From assembly GCA_051920445.1 (NCBI GenBank), contig JBPPLN010000002.1:186001-250000 (forward strand): 64,000 nt of DNA, written 5' to 3'. The notes below the pieces were generated by a model. It was not told the origin of the DNA. It saw only the letters and a list, made by a program, of their open reading frames with translations, and did not search any database. Source of the stretch: CAG-177 sp003514385 (lineage in GTDB: Bacteria; Bacillota; Clostridia; Oscillospirales; Acutalibacteraceae). Within the stretch, counting starts at the first letter, position 1; every line of letters starts with the position of its first letter. The position numbers were made by a program, and so were the translations under genes. Shown here in pieces: positions 59,450 to 64,000 of this stretch.

Positions 59450-60397
59450 TTATTCTGTCATTTTTCTGTATGCGTTCGGCGTCATGCCGTAAGATGCGAA
59501 GAACTGCTTATACAGCCCCGACGGGTTGTTGTACCCCGCCTCGCGGGCGATTTCGTCTATCGGAAGATCGGTGCCTTCTATAAGTTGAGCCGCTTTTTGC
59601 AGCTTGTAGGACAGCAATAATTCCGAAAAGCTCGCGCCGAGGCGTTCTTTTATCATGCGCCCCGCGTATTTTTCGCTGTAGCCAAGCGTTGACGCAAAGC
59701 CGTGAAGAGACGCGGAGCCGATATTCTCGGCAAAATAGTGATTCAGCTCATCTGCAATATGCCCGTCTCTATAGCGCTCGCCGCGCAGAAGTTCAATAAA
59801 CAAAAGTGAGAGATAATTTTCAATAGCGCGTTCGGAATAGTCAGCACCGCCGTAATATTCGCCGAACAGGCGCATGACGATGAAATTGACCTGTTCGGAA
59901 GTTTTATCAAACACGGTCATTTCAGTGCCGATTTTCAAATTATCGGCGCATTTTTCAAAGAGCTTTGCCGGAATAACGGTTTTTATTATATTATCGCCCT
60001 TGCGGCTCTTTTCAAGAGAATGCACCGTACCCGGAGGAAGAAGGCACGCCTGACCTTTTTTGAGCGTCAATTTTCGCTCTGGATTTCTGAAGTGCTGGGT
60101 ACACTCGCCGGACAGGACATAGATAAATTCATAGAACGAGTGACCGTGATAATATGGCTGCTGGCAGGCGGTATGCTTTCGCATATGAAATTTGTCGGAC
60201 TTTCTTGTCGGGATAAACGGCTGACCGCTTGCGTCGAGCGTTTTGAGTGTTTCTTTATCGAAGCCCGCCGATATTATTTTGTCCGCCTCTTCAAATTCTT
60301 CGGATATCATCTGCTTTATGGCAGTCTCCGATAATGTAGCGCTATAATCCTCGCGCTCGTGGCGGTCAAAAAGCTGGGAAAAGCCGCTGTTCGTCAT
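59450..60397 (-). CDS. AraC-family regulator with N-terminal cupin
   Basis: A 315-residue regulator. The cupin-type N-domain (PYYHGHSFYEFIYVLSGECT, ACLLPPGTVHSL) senses a sugar or other ligand. The C-terminal HTH pair is LHGFASTLGYSEKYAGRMIK and LPIDEIAREAGYNNPSGLYK with NAYRKM at the end. The start at 60397 has GAGG upstream; the LCP gene ends 12 bases before it. It may control the exopolysaccharide operon or a distant glycan locus. Confidence 0.92.
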   Translation of the reverse strand: MTNSGFSQLFDRHEREDYSATLSETAIKQMISEEFEEADKIISAGFDKETLKTLDASGQPFIPTRKSDKFHMRKHTACQQPYYHGHSFYEFIYVLSGECTQHFRNPERKLTLKKGQACLLPPGTVHSLEKSRKGDNIIKTVIPAKLFEKCADNLKIGTEMTVFDKTSEQVNFIVMRLFGEYYGGADYSERAIENYLSLLFIELLRGERYRDGHIADELNHYFAENIGSASLHGFASTLGYSEKYAGRMIKERLGASFSELLLSYKLQKAAQLIEGTDLPIDEIAREAGYNNPSGLYKQFFASYGMTPNAYRKMTE

Positions 60398-60408
60398 AGC
60401 ACTATGCC

Positions 60409-61749
60409 TCAATCGTTCGCTTCTTCAGGTTCTGCCGCCGTTACGGGCTCTGCCGAAGGAGATGTAGTCTCATGTGCCGCCGTAGCTTCGGTCTGCTGAG
60501 CTTCAACCCGACTCGTCTGCGCGGGCGCGGTATGGCTGCTCTGCGCGCGTGTGCCGGAGGCAGTCGAGCCGCCGAGAGTTGGGACAAGCCCCTGATTATA
60601 CAAATCTATCGCCGAGACATGGTCGCTGCCGATATTAATATTCGTCTTGCCGTAGAGCGCCAGCTGAAGCTCGCGCGCGGCGACAGGATAGTCGATGACC
60701 CAGGTGTCGAGCTGCATTCTCGCCACGCGGCCGTAATAAGTATAGAGCTTCGCCGCAACATAGTTGCCCTCAGAGGGCATGACCATCTGCGCTATATCGT
60801 AGTTCATCCACTTCTGGGCGAACGCCTGAGTTAAAAGCGAGATTATCTCTCCCTTGCCGTAATTCGTATGGACATTGGGCAGGACGATATCCATAGCGTT
60901 GTTGAGCTGACCCAGGGATGCACCCTGCGCGCTCTTGATAAGAGCGGTTATTATCGTGCGCTGTCGCGCGGTTCTGCCGAGGTCACCCGCAGCATCGACA
61001 TGGCGGATACGGGTATAGACAAGCGCCTGCGCACCGTTGAGCTTCACGGCATCGCCGGACTGAATTTTATCTATCTGAGTAGTTGTGCGGTTGATATACT
61101 CCGCCTCATACGGCTCGATTTTCAGCGTAACGCCGCCGAGCGCATCGATAAGCTTCGGAAAGCTCTTGAAATCGACGCTAATATAATGATCTATTTCTAT
61201 CTTGTAGTCGTTTTCGAGCGTTTCGATAAGAACGGGATAGCCGCCCCATCTATATGAATGGTTGAGCTTGCAGCAGCGCTCGGGATTCCGAGCCGCATCG
61301 GGGATGTTCATATATGTATAGCTGTCACGCAGGAAAGAGACGAGGGTTATCTTCTTCGTGCGCTTGTTGAGTGAGAGCAGGATAAGGGCATCCGAACGAC
61401 CGGTGTTGCTCTCGGCATCGTCAACGCCGATAAGCAGGACGTTTATAACATTCTTGCTCGAATATTTTTCGCCGCCGTTCTTCGCCCACGCCGTTATGAG
61501 CGCATCAAGTCCGGAAGTATCCGCCGCATCATACATATTGTCGAACTCATCTTCGGGCGCGAGAGTATAATCCGGGTCGACCTTTCCGTCCTTATCTATA
61601 TTGATAAGCCCGACTTTTGCAAAAACATAAATGCCCATAGTCACAGCTGCCAGCACTAATATTGCAACCACAACAATTATAAATATCTTCAGATTTTTCT
61701 TGTTGTTGTCCATAAAGAACTCTTTTGCGCTTCGTTTCTTTTCGCTCAT
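60409..61749 (-). CDS. LCP family protein (LytR-CpsA-Psr), capsule or teichoic acid ligase
   Basis: A 446-residue membrane protein. TM helix IFIIVVVAILVLAAVTMGIY (about residues 22-41), then the extracellular LCP domain with VINVLLIGVDDAESNTGRSDA, ITLVSFLRDSYTYMN, KSFPKLIDALGGVTL and ARQRTIITALIKSA. The C-terminal 60 residues are a low-complexity Thr/Ala/Glu-rich tail. Compared with the other LCP protein (37663) it has a longer N-terminal acidic segment. It is the last gene before the AraC gene in the Wzz-CpsD-LCP block. GGAG lies 8 bases before the ATG. Confidence 0.94.
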   Translation of the reverse strand: MSEKKRSAKEFFMDNNKKNLKIFIIVVVAILVLAAVTMGIYVFAKVGLINIDKDGKVDPDYTLAPEDEFDNMYDAADTSGLDALITAWAKNGGEKYSSKNVINVLLIGVDDAESNTGRSDALILLSLNKRTKKITLVSFLRDSYTYMNIPDAARNPERCCKLNHSYRWGGYPVLIETLENDYKIEIDHYISVDFKSFPKLIDALGGVTLKIEPYEAEYINRTTTQIDKIQSGDAVKLNGAQALVYTRIRHVDAAGDLGRTARQRTIITALIKSAQGASLGQLNNAMDIVLPNVHTNYGKGEIISLLTQAFAQKWMNYDIAQMVMPSEGNYVAAKLYTYYGRVARMQLDTWVIDYPVAARELQLALYGKTNINIGSDHVSAIDLYNQGLVPTLGGSTASGTRAQSSHTAPAQTSRVEAQQTEATAAHETTSPSAEPVTAAEPEEAND

Positions 61750-61857
61750 AGGACATTCTCCTTCGTTCGCGCATATACGCGTTTTCTGCTTTTATCTTAC
61801 CATACAATGGAAGCAATTTCCACCGTCTTATATATTTTCGGCAGAATACACATAAAA

Positions 61858-61881
61858 AGAGCAGCCCATAAGGACTGCTCT
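61858..61881 (-). terminator. Terminator after cpsD
   Basis: AGAGCAG / CTGCTCT (plus inner CC/GG) and, on the reverse strand, TTTTTA. Confidence 0.75.
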
Positions 61882-61888
61882 CTTAGCT

Positions 61889-62698
61889 TTATTTCGATTT
61901 CTGGGACTCGTTTTTAGAATTGCTCTTGGTATTCTTTGCGGTCTTTGTGCTCTCCGCTCCGTGGACATAAGCATAGGTGTAATTATACTTATACTTGCCG
62001 CGGTAGTAATATCCGCTGTGCTCATCTTCGACGCAATTGAGAACAAAGCCAACTATCTTCGCATCGGCAAACTCAAGCTGGCTGACGACATTGACAAGCT
62101 CTTCTTTCTTTGTCGAGCCGGGACGGACGACTATAACAGCACCGTTGGTATGCTTTGAAATGACAGCCGCATCGATAACCGCAGAAACGGGCGGAGTATC
62201 AATAAAGATATAGTCATATCTCTCTTTGAGCGTCTCCATAAGCTCGGCAAGAGCATCACTGCTCAGAAGTTCGCTGGGGTTGGGCGGAAGATATCCCGAG
62301 AATATAACATCGAGATTATAATCGTCTATTCTGACTATGGCATCTTCAAGAGCGCAGGCATTGACAAGCACATTTGTAAGACCGGGCGACGACTTGCGCG
62401 CAAGAAGTCTGTTGATATTCGGACGGCGCAGGTCGCAGTCTATAAGCAGGACTTTTACATTGGTCTCGGCAAAGGTTATCGCGGTGTTGAGCACATTTAT
62501 GCTCTTGCCGTCGCTCATGCCGCAGCTTGTGAATTCGACGACCTTGCAGCCCTTGCCGGGCATCGAGAAAATGATGTTGCTTCGCAGGGTGTTGTATGCT
62601 TCGTCGACGATGAAGCTGGTATTGTCGCCGAGGATATATTTACGCTCGGACGGAGAATGGTGGCTGCTTACTTTATTCTTTCTTCTGATAAGCTTCAT
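61889..62698 (-). CDS. CpsD/CapB-type tyrosine kinase
   Basis: A 269-residue BY-kinase: N-terminal DEAYNTLRSNIIFSM, Walker A TSCGMSDGKSIN (the usual PGEGKS is MSDGKS here), A' VLLIDCDLRRPN and Walker B YIFIDTPPVSAV. The tail has a tyrosine cluster YYYRGKYKYNYTYAY. It works with the Wzz-type partner encoded directly upstream (no gap). The Walker A change keeps the GKS, so ATP binding should remain. A terminator follows. Confidence 0.92.
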   Translation of the reverse strand: MKLIRRKNKVSSHHSPSERKYILGDNTSFIVDEAYNTLRSNIIFSMPGKGCKVVEFTSCGMSDGKSINVLNTAITFAETNVKVLLIDCDLRRPNINRLLARKSSPGLTNVLVNACALEDAIVRIDDYNLDVIFSGYLPPNPSELLSSDALAELMETLKERYDYIFIDTPPVSAVIDAAVISKHTNGAVIVVRPGSTKKEELVNVVSQLEFADAKIVGFVLNCVEDEHSGYYYRGKYKYNYTYAYVHGAESTKTAKNTKSNSKNESQKSK

Positions 62699-63442
62699 TT
62701 AGACGCGCCCCCCCTTCTTTGAAAAAATGGCTTTCTTTCTTTCGCCTTTATCGTCATAGAGAGTGAAATTCGGTATCTTGCCGACGACGGGAGCATCGAA
62801 GAGCTTGGCTATATCATCCTCGTCCTCGATATAGGAATTGAAGAGAACGAGCAAAACGATTATTGCAAGAGTGAGTCCCACGCCTATAACGCAGCCGATA
62901 AGGGTGAGTTTCTTGTAGGAGGGATATGCTATTCCTTCGGGCACACGTGCAAGGTCGACGACCTTGACCGAGCTTCCCTCAACGAGGTTCATTATGGCAT
63001 CGGGAGCAACCTTGGCTATTTCATTGACTATCTTAGCCGCCTCTTCGGGGTCGTTGTTGTTGATGGATATTTTAAGTATGGGTGTGTCCTCAACAGCCTC
63101 GGCGGTAAACGATGCGCGTATAGCATCGACATTGTAGTTCTCTCCGAGCTTTTCCTTGACTCTGTTGAGAACATTATCGCTCGTAAGCAATCCCTGATAT
63201 GTAGTAACCAGGTTCTGGGACGCGCTGAGGTCGGATGAATATATCTTTTCGTCGTTCTCGCCGGTGTAGTTCTGAATATAAATAGTTGCGGTCGCTTTAT
63301 ACTGCGGGGTTATAAAGAACTTGGCATAAAGGAACACGCCGGAACCGCAGACAATGCCGACAAGCAATATCAGCCAGAGCCTTTTGAGAACTTCAAAGAA
63401 AAGGCGTTTAAGGTCAACATCAAATGTTTTAAGTTTTTCCAT
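62699..63442 (-). CDS. Wzz/CapA-type chain-length determinant and kinase activator
   Basis: A 247-residue protein with two TM helices (LWLILLVGIVCGSGVFLYAK and TLIGCVIGVGLTLAIIVLLV) flanking a loop with IYIQNYTGENDEKIYSSDL. The cytosolic C-terminal end NFTLYDDKGERKKAIF activates the BY-kinase next door. The start at 63442 has GAGGGG upstream. It adjoins cpsD without a gap. Confidence 0.93.
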   Translation of the reverse strand: MEKLKTFDVDLKRLFFEVLKRLWLILLVGIVCGSGVFLYAKFFITPQYKATATIYIQNYTGENDEKIYSSDLSASQNLVTTYQGLLTSDNVLNRVKEKLGENYNVDAIRASFTAEAVEDTPILKISINNNDPEEAAKIVNEIAKVAPDAIMNLVEGSSVKVVDLARVPEGIAYPSYKKLTLIGCVIGVGLTLAIIVLLVLFNSYIEDEDDIAKLFDAPVVGKIPNFTLYDDKGERKKAIFSKKGGRV

Positions 63443-63528
63443 AAGCAATCCCCTCTCGGTATCGTGGATATACAACACTATAATTATACATACAGCGACA
63501 CGGTTTATCAAGTTATTTTTACTTTTTC

Positions 63529-64000
63529 TTACTTTACGCCAAAGCGGCGCATCATTTCCTTATAATTTTTGACAGCCTCGCTGTCTGCATCCTTCACTCC
63601 GCGCATCCACGCACGAAGCTCGCGGAACTGAGTGAATATTATTTTAACCGCCCTGACGGCATAGGCTATCGGCAAAAGTACGGGTAATTTGTCAACTATC
63701 CTGCTGCGGCGGCGCATCTCGGACGAAGAGATAAACAGCTTTCGTCTGACCGCCGCGGCGAAAGAGTTGCTGCCATCCTCATTTGCAAGGTACATTACCA
63801 TATTGGCAGCCTTGCCGTAACTCCCGGACTCAAAGACATATTCACCCATCTCATCGAGTAATTTACTCTCCGGTTCATCGCCGAACCAATGGAGCGAGAG
63901 AGCCTTGAGATTACTCATAACCTCATCCAAATTATAGCGTTCAAAGACGGAGTTTATCTTCACCCAATCGAGCTCGTCTTTATATTTTTTCATATAGAGC
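63529..64000 (-). CDS. Nucleotidyltransferase family protein (partial, C-terminus)
   Basis: The reading frame is open to the window edge, and codons before the apparent ATG at 63993 continue it (LYMKKYKDELDW), so the start lies outside. The visible 157 residues are the helical C-terminal half of an NTP_transf_5-type protein: KKYKDELDWVKINSVFERYN, LSLHWFG and YGKAANMVMYLANEDG, then basic amphipathic helices. These proteins commonly accompany capsule operons. The N-terminal catalytic part cannot be examined. Confidence 0.7.
   Translation of the reverse strand, partial: LYMKKYKDELDWVKINSVFERYNLDEVMSNLKALSLHWFGDEPESKLLDEMGEYVFESGSYGKAANMVMYLANEDGSNSFAAAVRRKLFISSSEMRRRSRIVDKLPVLLPIAYAVRAVKIIFTQFRELRAWMRGVKDADSEAVKNYKEMMRRFGVK

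Noticed and set aside
1..64000. CRISPR array or rRNA operon
   Set aside because: No regularly spaced direct repeats and no rRNA-like stretches were seen.

Overview
The window looks like chromosomal DNA of a gut-type Clostridia bacterium (Bacillota, probably Oscillospirales/Ruminococcaceae-like). Supporting signs are GC near 50%, strong GGAGG ribosome binding sites, sigma-A-like TTGACA/TATAAT promoters, low-GC-Gram-positive families (TmcAL, DarA c-di-AMP receptor, LCP and BY-kinase/Wzz exopolysaccharide proteins, FprA flavoprotein, DUF2325/DUF3793) and many carbohydrate-active enzymes without export signals. This taxonomic placement is an inference. No rRNA, intact tRNA or CRISPR array was seen.

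Region 1 (1-7740) is the right end of an integrative conjugative element of Tn1549/CTn-like gene content: a small membrane protein, a large sortase-anchored SpaA/Cna-B adhesin with a thioester domain, a lipoprotein, ParB, ParA and an excisionase-like HTH protein. It stops at the 3' half of a tRNA-Leu(CAA) followed by the tRNA's own terminator, the expected attR scar. Region 2 (7.8-9.0 kb) is a small gene graveyard: an ABC exporter with its middle deleted, a hypA-like gene with an in-frame TGA and a lost 5' end, and the 3' end of a probable LysR gene.

Region 3 (9.1-16.1 kb) carries two divergent DtxR/MntR-type regulators, a flavodoxin-DUF3793-DUF2325 operon, an AraC regulator, an HMA metallochaperone and a MacB/FtsX-type ABC exporter. 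Five copies of an 18-bp dyad, GRTTAGCnnnnGCTAACC, lie upstream of these units and of the broken ABC gene. I read them as one DtxR-type, probably iron-responsive, regulon.

Region 4 (16.3-26.3 kb) holds a GPH sugar symporter, RNHCP protein, TmcAL, acetate kinase, CBM9-like protein, NahK-like sugar 1-kinase, BioY and a cytoplasmic GH89 alpha-N-acetylglucosaminidase with a small SHOCT-like gene. Together with galactokinase, GH2 beta-galactosidase, phosphohexomutase, a sialidase-fold protein and a GH27 alpha-galactosidase (38.7-51.7 kb) this suggests import of host-glycan or plant oligosaccharides and their breakdown inside the cell.

Region 5 (26.3-30.4 and 60.4-64.0 kb) contains two exopolysaccharide blocks, one with a fused Wzz-BY-kinase and one with separate Wzz and kinase, plus UDP-sugar dehydrogenase, a polymerase/ligase and LCP ligases. 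Region 6 (30.5-37.6 kb) is a tightly coupled eight-gene operon (two M42 peptidases, GNAT, methionine gamma-lyase-like, DUF2461, TPR, DUF4037, YbaK). The rest (40-60 kb) is housekeeping and accessory metabolism: VTT membrane protein, patatin, D-2-hydroxyacid dehydrogenase, M20 peptidase, DarA, acyl-CoA synthetase with its XRE-cupin partner, FprA, alpha/beta hydrolase, APH-fold kinase and an AraC regulator.
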